From: Shewanella psychropiezotolerans
GTDB taxonomy: Bacteria; Pseudomonadota; Gammaproteobacteria; Enterobacterales; Shewanellaceae
Direction: 5' to 3'
Assembly (NCBI RefSeq): GCF_007197555.1
Contig: NZ_CP041614.1
Location: 1,480,001 to 1,544,000 of the forward strand
Length of the DNA stretch: 64,000 nucleotides
Part shown: in pieces, positions 1 through 9,446 of the stretch
How the letters are laid out: every line of letters begins with the position of its first letter
Numbering within the stretch: the stretch's first letter is position 1
Program-made: the position numbers and the translations under genes
Notes under the pieces: generated by a model
The model's database searches: none
Told to the model about the DNA's origin: nothing
What the model saw: the letters and a program-made list of their open reading frames with translations, nothing else

Positions 1-564
1 GCTAAGCTTGTCGACTTAAAGACCGGTGACTGGGTTGAAGGTGATGCAGATTCATTCGATGCCGATAAGGTTTCTCGTGATGTCGCTAATTCATTTAAGC
101 CTGAGAACGATGTCGCCTCGGTTAAGCGTGTAGCAAACACTGCGGTTGTCTATATTGTCAGTGATGACCAAGGGCAACTAAAGACACTGATTTTACCGAT
201 TAAAGGCTACGGTCTTTGGTCAACCATGTATGCATTCCTGGCCATCGAGCCTGATATGAATACTATTCAGAGTCTGGTTTACTATGCATTTACCGGTTCG
301 GGTGAGACTCCGGGTCTAGGTGGTGAAGTTCAAAACCCAATCTGGATGGCGAAATGGCATGGTAAGAAGCTCTATGACGCACAAGGTAACTTAGCGATTA
401 AGGTCACTAAGAACCCAGTTGTTGCGGCTTCTGTCCACGGTGTAGATGCGCTATCTGGTGCAACCTTGACCGGTAACGGTGTTCAAAACTCACTTGATTT
501 TTGGTTAGGTGAGGAAGGTTTTGCTCACTTCATCGAGAAATTTCGTAATGGAGGACTGAGCTAA
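1..564 (+). CDS. nqrC: Na+-translocating NADH:quinone reductase subunit C (5' end outside window)
   Basis: The reading frame is open from the first base, so the N-terminus with its membrane anchor lies upstream; 187 codons are visible. NqrC is the membrane-anchored subunit that carries covalently bound FMN and passes electrons within the sodium-pumping NADH:ubiquinone oxidoreductase. The flavinylation motif SGATLTGNG near the C-terminus (about 459-482) holds the threonine that receives FMN through ApbE, whose gene lies downstream. The stop overlaps the nqrD start by one base (TAATG), as expected in a coupled operon. Identification is by motif, C-terminal sequence and gene order, and is firm. 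Confidence 0.96.
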   Translation, partial: AKLVDLKTGDWVEGDADSFDADKVSRDVANSFKPENDVASVKRVANTAVVYIVSDDQGQLKTLILPIKGYGLWSTMYAFLAIEPDMNTIQSLVYYAFTGSGETPGLGGEVQNPIWMAKWHGKKLYDAQGNLAIKVTKNPVVAASVHGVDALSGATLTGNGVQNSLDFWLGEEGFAHFIEKFRNGGLS

Positions 565-1196
565 TGGCTAACGCTAAAGAACTTAAGCAGGTTCTATCGG
601 GACCAATTGTTAATAACAACCCGATCGCTCTGCAAGTACTAGGTGTATGTAGTGCACTGGCTGTAACCAGTAAGATGGAAACTGCACTGGTGATGACCAT
701 TGCTTTGACTGCCGTTACGGCGTGTTCAAACTTGTTCATCTCTATGTTGCGTAATCACATCCCAAGCAGTGTACGTATCATAGTGCAGATGACCATCATT
801 GCATCTTTGGTAATCGTGGTCGATCAGGTGCTGCAGGCATATGCCTACGACGTGTCTAAGCAATTGTCGGTTTTCGTTGGTCTTATCATTACTAACTGTA
901 TTGTGATGGGCCGCGCCGAAGCTTATGCGATGAAGACACCGCCTATGATGAGCTTTATGGATGGTATAGGTAATGGCTTAGGCTATGGTGCTATTCTTCT
1001 ATCTGTAAGTTTTGTCCGTGAACTCTTTGGTAATGGTTCGCTATTTGGTGTTGAGATATTAAGCAAGATTTCAGACGGTGGTTGGTATCAGCCAAATGGT
1101 CTGCTATTGCTACCACCTAGTGCGTTCTTCTTAATCGGTACTCTGATCTGGATCATTCGTACTGTTAAGCCAGAGCAAGTAGAAGCAAAAGGGTAA
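564..1196 (+). CDS. nqrD: Na+-translocating NADH:quinone reductase subunit D
   Basis: A 210-residue integral membrane protein with about six hydrophobic segments, the usual NqrD length. NqrD and NqrE are related inverted-topology membrane subunits that share an iron-sulphur centre and help form the sodium path. Cys29 (VLGVCSAL) and the later Cys in [10 protein letters not shown] are in the places expected for the shared cluster ligands. The ATG overlaps the nqrC stop and the gene ends five bases before nqrE. The last residues are charged and cytoplasmic (KPEQVEAKG). Assignment rests on sequence and operon position. Confidence 0.97.
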   Translation: MANAKELKQVLSGPIVNNNPIALQVLGVCSALAVTSKMETALVMTIALTAVTACSNLFISMLRNHIPSSVRIIVQMTIIASLVIVVDQVLQAYAYDVSKQLSVFVGLIITNCIVMGRAEAYAMKTPPMMSFMDGIGNGLGYGAILLSVSFVRELFGNGSLFGVEILSKISDGGWYQPNGLLLLPPSAFFLIGTLIWIIRTVKPEQVEAKG

Positions 1197-1201
1197 GCGC
1201 G

Positions 1202-1810
1202 ATGGAACATTATATAAGTCTATTAATTCGTTCTATTTTTATTGAGAACATGGCTCTCTCTTTCTTCTTGGGGATGTGTACATTCTTGGCAGTATCGAAG
1301 AAAGTGACCACGGCGATGGGACTCGGTGTTGCCGTTATTGTGGTTCTGGCAATTTCAGTTCCTGTTAACCAGATCATCTATCAGGGGCTTTTGGCACCAG
1401 GTGCTCTGGCTTGGGCTGGTGCACCGGATGCTGACTTGAGCTTCTTGAAGTTCATCACTTTCATCGGTGTTATCGCGGCGCTAGTACAGATCTTAGAGAT
1501 GGTGTTAGATAAGTTCTTCCCGCCGCTCTATAACGCTCTGGGCATCTTCCTGCCACTCATCACTGTAAACTGTGCCATCTTTGGTGCAGTCTCTTTCATG
1601 GTTGAGCGTGATTACAACCTGCTTGAGAGTATGGTGTTTGGTGTGGGTTCAGGAGTGGGCTTCGCATTAGCTATCGTCTTGTTAGCAGGTATCCGTGAAA
1701 AGCTGAAATATGCTGATGTGCCTGATGGACTGCGTGGCTTAGGTATTACCTTTGTGACCGCGGGTCTAATGGCGCTTGGATTCATGTCGTTTTCTGGAGT
1801 GTCCCTATAA
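1202..1810 (+). CDS. nqrE: Na+-translocating NADH:quinone reductase subunit E
   Basis: A 202-residue, six-segment membrane protein, normal NqrE length. It begins [20 protein letters not shown], characteristic of the family, and has Cys26 (FFLGMCTF) plus a Cys in [10 protein letters not shown], the counterparts of the NqrD cluster ligands. Together with NqrD it carries electrons from the NqrF side toward NqrC and takes part in sodium translocation. It follows nqrD by five bases and precedes nqrF by 45 bases. Nothing looks disturbed. Confidence 0.97.
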   Translation: MEHYISLLIRSIFIENMALSFFLGMCTFLAVSKKVTTAMGLGVAVIVVLAISVPVNQIIYQGLLAPGALAWAGAPDADLSFLKFITFIGVIAALVQILEMVLDKFFPPLYNALGIFLPLITVNCAIFGAVSFMVERDYNLLESMVFGVGSGVGFALAIVLLAGIREKLKYADVPDGLRGLGITFVTAGLMALGFMSFSGVSL

Positions 1811-1855
1811 TCGGGACCCATAGGGTTCCTGTTTCGGACTGTTAAGGATAAGTTA

Positions 1856-3103
1856 ATGGATATTCTTAAATCTACTCCACTCGAGGTTTACCTCGGTGTG
1901 AGTATGTTTACTGCTATCGTCTTAGGTTTGGTACTAATCATCTTGTTTGCCAAGTCAAAGTTGGTAAATAGCGGTGACATTACAATTAGTATCAATGATG
2001 ATCCTGAGAAAGGCATAAAATTGCCTGCAGGTGGCAAATTACTAGGTGCATTGGCCGAGAGCGGTATTTTCGTCTCTAGTGCATGTGGTGGTGGTGGTAC
2101 TTGTGGTCAGTGTAAAGTACATATTAAATCAGGTGGTGGTGATATTTTGCCAACTGAGTTGGATCATATCAGCAAAGGTGAGGCTCGTGAGGGCTGTCGT
2201 TTATCTTGTCAGGTAAGCGTTAAAACTGATATGGATATCGTGCTCGAAGAAGAGATCTTTGGTGTTAAGAAGTGGGAATGTACCGTTATCTCTAATGATA
2301 ACAAGGCCACTTTCATCAAAGAGCTTAAGCTTCAAATACCTGGTGGTGATTCGGTTCCGTTCCGCGCCGGTGGTTATATTCAAATTGAAGCCCCTGTACA
2401 TCATGTTAAATATGCAGAGTTCGAAATTCCTGCACAATATCGTGGTGACTGGGAGCACTTTGGCTTCTTCAAGCTAGAGTCTAAAGTAGAAGATGAAACA
2501 ATCCGTGCATACTCTATGGCGAACTATCCTGAAGAGGCTGGTATCATCATGTTGAACGTGCGTATTGCAACACCTCCGCCACGTAACTTAACTCTGCCTT
2601 GCGGTAAGATGTCTTCGTACATCTTCAGCTTGAAAGAGGGTGATAAGGTGACTATTTCTGGTCCGTTTGGCGAGTTCTTCGCTAAAGAAACGGACAACGA
2701 GATGATCTTTGTCGGTGGTGGTGCAGGCATGGCGCCAATGCGTTCTCATATCTTCGATCAGCTTAAGCGTCTTAAGACAGACCGCAAGATAAGCTTCTGG
2801 TATGGTGCCCGCTCTAAGCGTGAAATGTTCTATGTCGAAGACTTCGATGGCCTGGCGTCAGATAACGAAAACTTCGATTGGCATGTTGCACTATCAGATC
2901 CTCAGCCTGAGGATAATTGGGAAGGCAAGACTGGTTTCATTCATAATGTACTGTATGAAAGCTATTTGCGTGACCATGATGCGCCGGAAGATTGTGAATT
3001 CTACATGTGTGGCCCTCCAATGATGAACGCGGCCGTTATCGGTATGCTGAAAGATCTTGGTGTCGAAGATGAAAACATCCTTCTGGATGACTTCGGCGGC
3101 TAA
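1856..3103 (+). CDS. nqrF: Na+-translocating NADH:quinone reductase subunit F (NADH dehydrogenase)
   Basis: The 415-residue electron-input subunit. Residues 10-32 form one membrane helix. Residues 40-130 form a [2Fe-2S] ferredoxin domain with ligands Cys77, Cys83, Cys86 and Cys118 ([10 protein letters not shown] and GCRLSCQ). The rest is a ferredoxin-reductase module: RAYSMANY binds FAD and [11 protein letters not shown] begins the NADH-binding lobe. It oxidises NADH and reduces the membrane subunits. As last of the nqr structural genes it is followed by a strong hairpin at 3153-3185. Length and motifs are normal. Confidence 0.97.
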   Translation: MDILKSTPLEVYLGVSMFTAIVLGLVLIILFAKSKLVNSGDITISINDDPEKGIKLPAGGKLLGALAESGIFVSSACGGGGTCGQCKVHIKSGGGDILPTELDHISKGEAREGCRLSCQVSVKTDMDIVLEEEIFGVKKWECTVISNDNKATFIKELKLQIPGGDSVPFRAGGYIQIEAPVHHVKYAEFEIPAQYRGDWEHFGFFKLESKVEDETIRAYSMANYPEEAGIIMLNVRIATPPPRNLTLPCGKMSSYIFSLKEGDKVTISGPFGEFFAKETDNEMIFVGGGAGMAPMRSHIFDQLKRLKTDRKISFWYGARSKREMFYVEDFDGLASDNENFDWHVALSDPQPEDNWEGKTGFIHNVLYESYLRDHDAPEDCEFYMCGPPMMNAAVIGMLKDLGVEDENILLDDFGG

Positions 3104-3152
3104 TCACATCTTACACGCTTGAATCTTGAAATAGTTGTCATTCGAGTTTAAA

Positions 3153-3185
3153 AAAGACAGTGAGGAACTCTTCCTCACTGTCTTT
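3153..3185 (+). terminator. Intrinsic terminator after nqrF
   Basis: Perfect 15-bp inverted repeat (AAAGACAGTGAGGAA / TTCCTCACTGTCTTT) around a 3-base loop. Only a short T run follows, and apbE starts 54 bases later on the same strand, so it may reduce rather than stop transcription into apbE-nqrM. Confidence 0.75.
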
Positions 3186-3238
3186 AATCAAGCATCGAGT
3201 AGATCATAAGTTTTATAGTGATAAGGATTTAGGTCAAA

Positions 3239-4255
3239 ATGAAAAAGACCTTAGTAAACTGGTTAGCCCTCGTATGGCTAGCCTTTTTTGTTTCTGGGTG
3301 CAGTAAACCTGCACAAATAATTTCACTTTCCGGCAACACCATGGGCACGACGTATCACATTAAAGTGGTACCGAGTCAGCAGCTTCCGGAAGCTAACCTA
3401 CTTCAAGCTAAAATTGATCTCGCACTAGAGAAGGTCAATGATCAGATGTCTACCTATCGGCCTGAGTCTGAGCTGTCACGCTTCAATTCCATGAATTATG
3501 AAGAGACAGTGACTGTGTCGAGGGACACTGCTTTTGTTATTGCCGAGGGAATACATCTCTATGACGTTACGGACGGCGCATTAGATATCACCTTAGGTCC
3601 TTTAGTAAACCTATGGGGATTTGGACCCGATAAGCGACCAACCAGCATACCTTCAGAAGAAGTTATCGCTGCAGCAAAGGCAAAAACGGGCATGCAATAT
3701 CTTCATCTGGATGGCACCAAGTTAACTAAGACTAATCCTGACTTATATGTGGATCTTTCATCGATTGCCAAGGGTTTTGGTGTCGATGTCGTTGCAGCAA
3801 TACTCGATAAGTATCATGTCGATGGCTATCTGGTTGAAATCGGTGGTGAGCTCAGTGTATTTGGCAACAAAATGGATGGCTCGCCCTGGCGCGTCGCTAT
3901 CGAGCAGCCGGATGTTGACGATCGTGAAATCCAACAGGTGGTCGAACCCGGTGACATGGCAATAGCGACTTCCGGTGATTACCGTAATTACTATGAAGAA
4001 GAGGGACGTCAATTCTCTCACCTCATCGACCCCAGAAGTGGCTATCCAATCGATCATAGATTAGCTTCTGTGACAGTACTGCATAAGCAGTCTATGGTGG
4101 CAGATGGTTACGCGACGGCCATGATGGTATTAGGTACCCAGAAGTCTCTGGCCTTGGCTAAGCAGGAAAACTTAGCCATCATGCTGATTGAGAAACAAGA
4201 TAACGGCTTTAAAGTCTTTTACAGTGATGCTTTTAAACCTTATGTAAATCAGTAA
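3239..4255 (+). CDS. apbE: FAD:protein FMN transferase (ApbE), lipoprotein
   Basis: A 338-residue ApbE-family flavin transferase. It uses FAD to attach FMN to threonines of target proteins; in this setting the expected targets are NqrB and NqrC. The N-terminus is a lipoprotein signal with lipobox VSGC (Cys21), placing the enzyme on the periplasmic side. Family blocks are visible: GNTMGTTYHIKV after the signal, MSTYRPESELSRFN, and DLSSIAKGFGVD, with a C-terminal block HLIDPRSGYPI. It lies between nqrF and nqrM on the same strand, so the NQR assembly functions are clustered. Confidence 0.95.
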   Translation: MKKTLVNWLALVWLAFFVSGCSKPAQIISLSGNTMGTTYHIKVVPSQQLPEANLLQAKIDLALEKVNDQMSTYRPESELSRFNSMNYEETVTVSRDTAFVIAEGIHLYDVTDGALDITLGPLVNLWGFGPDKRPTSIPSEEVIAAAKAKTGMQYLHLDGTKLTKTNPDLYVDLSSIAKGFGVDVVAAILDKYHVDGYLVEIGGELSVFGNKMDGSPWRVAIEQPDVDDREIQQVVEPGDMAIATSGDYRNYYEEEGRQFSHLIDPRSGYPIDHRLASVTVLHKQSMVADGYATAMMVLGTQKSLALAKQENLAIMLIEKQDNGFKVFYSDAFKPYVNQ

Positions 4256-4380
4256 ACCGATCGGGCTTTGTGCTAATACTAGATTTTTGAATTTAGTATT
4301 AGGTCTGTTCTGGACGATAGATTTAGTCTACTCGAGTGATCTGATGATATAATCGGCTCACGCTACAGTTGGAGTATATG

Positions 4381-4605
4381 ATGAGTACATTTATCGCGGC
4401 ATTTGTTGTTTTATTGCTGTTTTTTCTTTTGATGTCTATTGGCTATCTCGTTAAGCGAACTGCAGTTGCAGGAAGTTGTGGTGGCTTAGGGGTGTTAGGG
4501 ATCGATAAAGCGTGCGATTGCGATGATCCTTGTGACAATCGTAAAGCAAAAATGGCTGTCGAAGATGAGAGACGTGAAAAACTCGCCAAAGACCGCATCA
4601 TCTAG
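4381..4605 (+). CDS. nqrM: NQR maturation protein NqrM
   Basis: A 74-residue protein with one N-terminal membrane helix (about residues 3-23) followed by a cysteine-rich tail: SCGGLGVLGIDKACDCDDPCDN. This is the NqrM (former DUF539) pattern. In Vibrio, NqrM is needed for Na+-NQR assembly, probably delivering the iron for the membrane cluster through its cysteines. I chose ATG 4381 because GGAG at 4371-4374 is six bases upstream; an ATG at 4378 and a TTG at 4369 are in frame but badly spaced. A terminator follows. Confidence 0.93.
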   Translation: MSTFIAAFVVLLLFFLLMSIGYLVKRTAVAGSCGGLGVLGIDKACDCDDPCDNRKAKMAVEDERREKLAKDRII

Positions 4606-4630
4606 CCAATTTCAGCTATTAAACAACTGA

Positions 4631-4661
4631 AAGGTATCTTGATCTCAAGATGCCTTTTTTT
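4631..4661 (+). terminator. Rho-independent terminator after nqrM
   Basis: Stem AAGGTATCTTG / CAAGATGCCTT with one G-T pair and a four-base loop, followed by seven T. It closes the nqr-apbE-nqrM cluster. Confidence 0.85.
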
Positions 4662-4802
4662 ATGCCTGTCATATTTTAGTTTACATTTCCCTCGAAAACG
4701 ATAGTCGCTAAAAAGAATCTTAATAAGAATACTTTTCATTATTAAGTCGTTGAAATATAACGGTAATTGCATTTTGTTCTTTTCTGTAATAGTCTCTGAT
4801 AC

Positions 4803-4816
4803 TTGATTTGGATCAA
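4803..4816 (+). promoter_or_regulatory. FNR/EtrA-type operator upstream of bacterioferritin genes
   Basis: TTGAT-TTGG-ATCAA is an exact match to the FNR consensus half-sites with a four-base spacer, centred about 31 bases before the bacterioferritin start. A possible promoter (TTGTTC near 4775, TGATAC near 4798) would place the box at or just after the -10, which would favour repression; the promoter is only inferred. CRP sites share the TTGA/TCAA core but usually begin TGTGA, so FNR fits better. Confidence 0.65.
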
Positions 4817-4840
4817 GTTTCATAATTAAGGGACGCAGAG

Positions 4841-5311
4841 ATGAAAGGTCAACCTCAGGTACTCGGTCAGCTCAATAACATACTCACCTTCGAACTGACT
4901 GCCATCAATCAGTATTTTCTCCATGCTCGCATGTATAAAAATTGGGGCTTCGAAGAGCTGAATCATAAGTCATATAAGAAATCCATCCAGGATATGAAGC
5001 ATGCCGATAAGTTAATTGAGCGTGTACTGTTTCTCGAAGGCTTACCGAATCTGCAGCAACTGCAAAAACTCAGGATCGGTGAGCACTGCGAAGAGATGCT
5101 CAGTTGTGATAAAACCATGATTGAGGAGCAAATCTTGGCGCTTAGATCTGCTATCGAGATTTGTGAGTCACTAAGAGATTATGTCAGTCGTGATCTACTC
5201 GCAGATCTGCTCGAAGATGAAGAGGAGCACTTAGACTGGATCGAATCCCAGCAAGAGTTGATCTCATTAACCGGTACGCAGAATTACCTTCAGTCAAAAA
5301 TTAATAAGTAA
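4841..5311 (+). CDS. bfr: Bacterioferritin subunit, haem-ligand type
   Basis: A 156-residue bacterioferritin, a four-helix ferritin that stores iron as a 24-mer. Aligned by position with E. coli Bfr it keeps the haem ligand Met52 and ferroxidase residues Glu18, His54, Glu127 and His130. Residue 51 is Asp instead of Glu, and residue 94 is Ile instead of Glu (a Glu follows at 95). The di-iron site therefore looks impaired while haem binding is kept. The next gene, 11 bases downstream, has the opposite pattern, which suggests a mixed-subunit shell. GGGACG precedes the ATG and an FNR-type box lies upstream. Confidence 0.93.
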   Translation: MKGQPQVLGQLNNILTFELTAINQYFLHARMYKNWGFEELNHKSYKKSIQDMKHADKLIERVLFLEGLPNLQQLQKLRIGEHCEEMLSCDKTMIEEQILALRSAIEICESLRDYVSRDLLADLLEDEEEHLDWIESQQELISLTGTQNYLQSKINK

Positions 5312-5322
5312 GAGGCTATCAA

Positions 5323-5790
5323 ATGAAAGGCAACCAAGAGGTTATCGATACACTCAACCAGCTGCTGACTGGCGAGCTATCAGCAATGGATCAGTACTTC
5401 GTTCACGGTTTAATGTATGAGGATTGGGGGCTAAATGAGCTTCATACCCGAATCTCCCATGAGTCGGATGATGAGAGAGTTCATGCTGGTAAGTTAGTGC
5501 AGCGTATTTTATTTCTCGAGGGCACTCCCGACGTCGCCAGTCGTGAGCCGTTAAATATTGGTAAGAATACTCAGGAGATGCTGCAAAATGATCTCAATTA
5601 CGAGTATCAAGTAGCCGATAATCTACGTAAGGCAATTGCTTTATGTGAACAGAAGCAAGACTATCAGACTCGTGAGATCTTAGCGGTTTTGTTAGAGGAG
5701 ACTGAATCGGATCATATGTATTGGCTAGAGAAGCAGCTAGGACTTATAGGCAGAGTTGGTCTGCAAAACTATCTTCAATCTATGATCTAG
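5323..5790 (+). CDS. bfr: Bacterioferritin subunit, ferroxidase type
   Basis: A 155-residue bacterioferritin. It keeps ferroxidase residues Glu18, Glu51, His54 and Glu94, but residue 52 is Arg instead of the haem-ligand Met. The fourth-helix block reads EETESDHMYWLE, with one extra residue relative to E. coli (DEEGHIDWLE) and its Glu and His shifted by one. This is the catalytic, haem-poor partner of the preceding subunit. It is 11 bases downstream with its own GAGG site, so the two should be co-transcribed. The division of labour resembles the two-subunit bacterioferritins of Neisseria and Pseudomonas. Confidence 0.93.
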   Translation: MKGNQEVIDTLNQLLTGELSAMDQYFVHGLMYEDWGLNELHTRISHESDDERVHAGKLVQRILFLEGTPDVASREPLNIGKNTQEMLQNDLNYEYQVADNLRKAIALCEQKQDYQTREILAVLLEETESDHMYWLEKQLGLIGRVGLQNYLQSMI

Positions 5791-5965
5791 CCTTGGTTTT
5801 ACCCGATAATAGGCTGTATTGAAATAGATGTATCGGGTTACGGCGAATATTAGACATTCAAGCAGAACCGTTTGAGTGTCTTTTTACTTTTTGTCTTCTG
5901 TCCTTCTGTACAGCTTGTATTCAGTAAAATTGGTTATCCTGATGTTATAGAATCAGGAGGGGAAA

Positions 5966-6172
5966 ATGACCAGGCATAGAGACATCAATTCTACACTCGA
6001 TCCAGATACCAGTCAGTTAAGTGAATTGTTTCCTGTGATCGTTAACTCACTATTGCTCAAGATTGCCAGCCTTGAGTTGCAACTCTTACAGGCCAAAGCT
6101 GAGCTTCCCCGTTTAGGCGCCATCTCTTTGCTCAGTGACGAAGAAAGAAAGATGCTTAATGAGCTGTTCTGA
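5966..6172 (+). CDS. Small conserved-looking protein of unknown function
   Basis: A 68-residue soluble ORF with a strong ribosome-binding site (AGGAGGGG, 5955-5962) four to six bases before ATG, which is the main reason for calling it real. Residues 24-46 are rich in Leu and could form an amphipathic or coiled helix (SLLLKIASLELQLLQAKAEL); the C-terminus ends DEERKMLNELF. There is no signal peptide, membrane helix or metal motif. It stands alone between the bacterioferritin genes and a chemoreceptor. I do not recognise a family. Confidence 0.6.
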   Translation: MTRHRDINSTLDPDTSQLSELFPVIVNSLLLKIASLELQLLQAKAELPRLGAISLLSDEERKMLNELF

Positions 6173-6355
6173 GTCCGATCATTGAGTTAAACAGCCAAGC
6201 CCTCTTTATTTCTCTTAACATGTTTTGCCATTGCTCCGCCTTATTTACAATACATAAAAAACACTTTTCACTATTTTATCCCGGTTAACTCTTCACACTT
6301 AGCGCAGTTCTGCTAGTTTGATGGGTTAATAATAAAAATAAATGAAAGGTACTCC

Positions 6356-8356
6356 ATGAAGCAGCTTAAAAGCTCCCTCAGTCTCCAGCTAGTCTTTGCC
6401 ATTGTCGGCGCATTAGCTATTTTACTCGCCATCGTTTCCGCCTTCCTCGTCAATGGCGAAAGTGACCGAACCCGTAAACAGATCGATGTCGATCTCTCCG
6501 CCCTGGTACAGCTGAAATCCAACGAAGTGACCAGTTACTTTGTCGAGAAAGCAAAGGTGATCGATTCTGTGTTTGCCTCACCTCAAGTATTGAATTGGTT
6601 CAGCCAGTACAATAAGCGACTCAGTAACTTAGATCGCGATGTCGAGTATCAAAGTGTTATCCAATACTTCAAACATTTCTCAGATAGTGACAGTGATATT
6701 AAGTCGGTGTTCTTTGGCTCGGCGAATACTTTCGAGTATTTCGATCTCAATGGCCGATACAATGATGCGGGCTACTACACCAACAAACGTCCCTGGTGGC
6801 AGGAAGGTATAAATAAAAATGGCATGTATGTGACCGATCCTGCGGTTGATGCCAACGATGGCTCTATCTCGGCTACGGTTAAGTCTGTAATAAAGAATGC
6901 TAATGGGGAGTTTATCGGTATCGGTGGCATGGATATCTTGATCGATACCATAGGCACCGAGCTGCTAGCCAGGATGAAGTACCATGGTCAGGGCCAGGCA
7001 TTCTTGATGACTCAAAGCGGGCAACTGGTGTACTTCCCAGGATTTACTCAGCAGTTCCAGCCAGGCTCTCAAGCCAGCAAAGTCGATAGCTATTTTAATG
7101 ATACCCAAGGTTTTGGACAACTGAGCCGCCTGATGAGTTCACAGGAGCAGGGCGTTGCCGAGGTGACTTTTAAGGGCGTAGAACAAAGAGTCAGCTATGT
7201 CAGCGTAGGCGGTGACTTCCCCCAGCAAAAATGGCACCTTGCCTTCATGTTACCTAACGCTGTGATAGAAGCGCCAGTCAACCAGGCTATGGTCAACGCA
7301 AGCTTGCTTGCCGTGGTCATCATGCTCTTGGTAGGCGCTACAGTTTGGATGATGCTGTTACCCTTTAGGCGTCAGATCAATCGTTTACTCGAGGCGATGG
7401 AAGATATTGCCCAAGGTGATAGCGATCTGTCTAAACGTATTCATATGGACAGAGAAGATGAGCTGGGCAAACTAGGTGATGCATTTAACCGTTTCGCGGC
7501 TAAGGTACAAGGGATGCTGGAGCAGACCCGAGAGCTGACACATAGAGTCGATTCCGGGGTAAGCGGTGCGGTCGCTATATGTGATGAGGCATTGCATTCG
7601 GTTTCACAGCAGAAGCAGGAGATATCCAGCGTGGCAACGGCGGCCACTGAGATGGCTCATACCTCTCAGGAGATGGCGAATAGTGCTCAACGTGCCAGTG
7701 ATTTTTCCGAGAAAGCCCAGCAAGAGTCTCGTGATGGGATGGAGATTGTCGCTAAGGCCACTCAAGGTATGCAGTCACTCTCTTCTCAGGTCATTGAGGC
7801 TGCTAAGGTGGTTCGCCATCTGAGGACCAGTTCGGAGCAGATTGGCGAGGTGCTCAGCGTGATCCGTGGTATTGCAGAGCAGACTAACCTGTTAGCACTC
7901 AACGCCGCGATCGAAGCGGCCCGCGCAGGTGAGCAGGGCAGAGGTTTCGCCGTAGTCGCCGATGAGGTGAGAACCTTAGCTTCTAGGACACAAGACTCGA
8001 CTGCCAATATTCAGGAGATAATCCAGACCCTGCAACAAAATGCACTCCAGGCCGAGCAAGTCATGGAAGAGGGGGTCGAACAGGCGAATGTGGGTCAGGA
8101 GCTGACGATTCAGGTCGAAGAAGCCCTAACCGGGATCACCAGTGCCATTTCGGCGATTCAGCAGCAGACGATAGAGATCACCTCATCCATAGGTCAGCAG
8201 GCCGTGGTTGCCGAAGAGGTGGCCTGTAATGTGGAGAATATTCGAGGCTTATCCGATGATTCATTGGCATCGAGTGAAGCCCTGTCGGTGAGTTTGGCCG
8301 AGTTCCAACATGTGACAGGGGAGCTGTCGAAGAATATCCAGCAGTTTACGATCTAG
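6356..8356 (+). CDS. Methyl-accepting chemotaxis protein, dCache sensor
   Basis: A 666-residue transmembrane chemoreceptor. TM1 is near residues 10-32. It is followed by a periplasmic sensor of about 280 residues with the dCache-type block NKRPWWQEG, then TM2 near 317-339, a HAMP linker and a long cytoplasmic coiled coil. The hairpin tip that contacts CheA/CheW is intact at about 507-541 ([20 protein letters not shown] and following). It should report a periplasmic small-molecule ligand to the flagellar chemotaxis pathway; the ligand cannot be read from sequence. It is a monocistronic gene facing a convergent LysR gene. Confidence 0.94.
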   Translation: MKQLKSSLSLQLVFAIVGALAILLAIVSAFLVNGESDRTRKQIDVDLSALVQLKSNEVTSYFVEKAKVIDSVFASPQVLNWFSQYNKRLSNLDRDVEYQSVIQYFKHFSDSDSDIKSVFFGSANTFEYFDLNGRYNDAGYYTNKRPWWQEGINKNGMYVTDPAVDANDGSISATVKSVIKNANGEFIGIGGMDILIDTIGTELLARMKYHGQGQAFLMTQSGQLVYFPGFTQQFQPGSQASKVDSYFNDTQGFGQLSRLMSSQEQGVAEVTFKGVEQRVSYVSVGGDFPQQKWHLAFMLPNAVIEAPVNQAMVNASLLAVVIMLLVGATVWMMLLPFRRQINRLLEAMEDIAQGDSDLSKRIHMDREDELGKLGDAFNRFAAKVQGMLEQTRELTHRVDSGVSGAVAICDEALHSVSQQKQEISSVATAATEMAHTSQEMANSAQRASDFSEKAQQESRDGMEIVAKATQGMQSLSSQVIEAAKVVRHLRTSSEQIGEVLSVIRGIAEQTNLLALNAAIEAARAGEQGRGFAVVADEVRTLASRTQDSTANIQEIIQTLQQNALQAEQVMEEGVEQANVGQELTIQVEEALTGITSAISAIQQQTIEITSSIGQQAVVAEEVACNVENIRGLSDDSLASSEALSVSLAEFQHVTGELSKNIQQFTI

Positions 8357-8383
8357 CAGCATGACCTTGAGTGCCAATCAGCG

Positions 8384-8412
8384 AAATGCCAGTTATATAG
8401 TGACAGGCATTT
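8384..8412. terminator. Hairpin between convergent chemoreceptor and LysR genes
   Basis: AAATGCC / GGCATTT arms separated by 15 bases and followed by TTTATTTTA on the plus strand. It ends exactly at the LysR stop codon, so it could serve as a short convergent terminator. Confidence 0.5.
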
Positions 8413-9282
8413 TTATTTTAGCTTTTCTGTCAGATGATCGATCAACATACGCACCTTAGGTGACAGGTGCCTGTTTTGTGGATAGATGGCCCAGATCCCA
8501 TCATCGAAAGGCCTATGTTGTTCGAGTATTGACATTAACTTGCCGCTCTCGAGATAGGGCAAGACATAATAGTCGGGCAACTGAGTGATACCTATGGCTT
8601 TCACTGCTGCATCGACCAGAGCTCTGCCGCTGTTACAGCTCAGGCTACCCCTGACTCTGATATTTCTGGTCTTGCCGCCTTCCTGAAAACGCCAATAATC
8701 TAAGGTGCCTAGCAGGCAGTTATGTTGCTCTAGCTCAGATAAGGAGTGGGGGATACCATAGGTCGAAAGGTAATTCGGAGAAGCGCAGATATAATGTGTT
8801 CGCTTTCCCAGTTTCTTAGCCATCATGCTCGAGTCTTCGAGTTGTCCCAGACGGATAGCCAGATCATAGCCTTCATCGATCATATCTACCTTGAGGTTAG
8901 TCAGGTTGAGCTTAACTTCGAGCTCGGGATATTTGGCGATAAAGTCATTTATTAAGGGAGCTAGCGTTCTCTCGCCATAGGTCACTGGAGCGGTTATTTT
9001 CAAGCGTCCCCGCGGCGTGCTCTGCAGGTTGGTGATCGCTCTTTCAGCCTCTTCTAGCCCATCGAGAACTTGCCTGCAATGTTGAAAATAGACTTGTCCC
9101 GCTTCCGTTACCGAGACCTTACGTGTGGTGCGGTGGAAGAGTTTTGTGGCTAAGCGGGTCTCTAGGGCACTGACTTGACGACTGACTTGAGCCGTGGATA
9201 TGCCCAGTCGTTTTGCTGCCTGAGTAAAGCTTTCGGTTTCTGCCACGGCGACAAACTCACTGACACCTTCCCAGTTAAACAT
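8413..9282 (-). CDS. LysR-family transcriptional regulator
   Basis: A 289-residue LysR regulator. Residues 1-60 carry the winged helix-turn-helix (FTQAAKRLGISTAQVSRQVSALE), and the remainder is the substrate-binding effector domain starting near 90 (GRLKITAPVTYGERTLAP). It resembles the AaeR/DsdC-like group that often controls neighbouring redox genes. The start has AGGAGG seven bases upstream (reverse of 9288-9293). It is divergent from the psiE-like / YbiI-like / adhC-fghA group. Control of adhC-fghA is plausible but is inference. The effector is unknown. Confidence 0.92.
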   Translation of the reverse strand: MFNWEGVSEFVAVAETESFTQAAKRLGISTAQVSRQVSALETRLATKLFHRTTRKVSVTEAGQVYFQHCRQVLDGLEEAERAITNLQSTPRGRLKITAPVTYGERTLAPLINDFIAKYPELEVKLNLTNLKVDMIDEGYDLAIRLGQLEDSSMMAKKLGKRTHYICASPNYLSTYGIPHSLSELEQHNCLLGTLDYWRFQEGGKTRNIRVRGSLSCNSGRALVDAAVKAIGITQLPDYYVLPYLESGKLMSILEQHRPFDDGIWAIYPQNRHLSPKVRMLIDHLTEKLK

Positions 9283-9446
9283 TATTACCTCCTGGTAAAA
9301 GTGATTTTATAATTTACTAGATTATCATTATTTTGATTAGGAATATAATACACCCAATTCTTCGGTACAGCTTTTAATTTACGTCAGCCGATAAGTGCCT
9401 TCTCATGTTTAGGGGCTGATAGCATTGATATTACTGCTCTGCGCTT

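Noticed and set aside
4717..4745. Possible Fur box before the bacterioferritin genes
   Set aside because: The AT-rich stretch AATACTTTTCATTATT matches the Fur consensus only loosely and many AT-rich stretches would do as well.
4602..4823. 73-codon reverse-strand ORF
   Set aside because: It overlaps the nqrM terminator and the FNR box, and is AT-rich intergenic sequence without a start signal.
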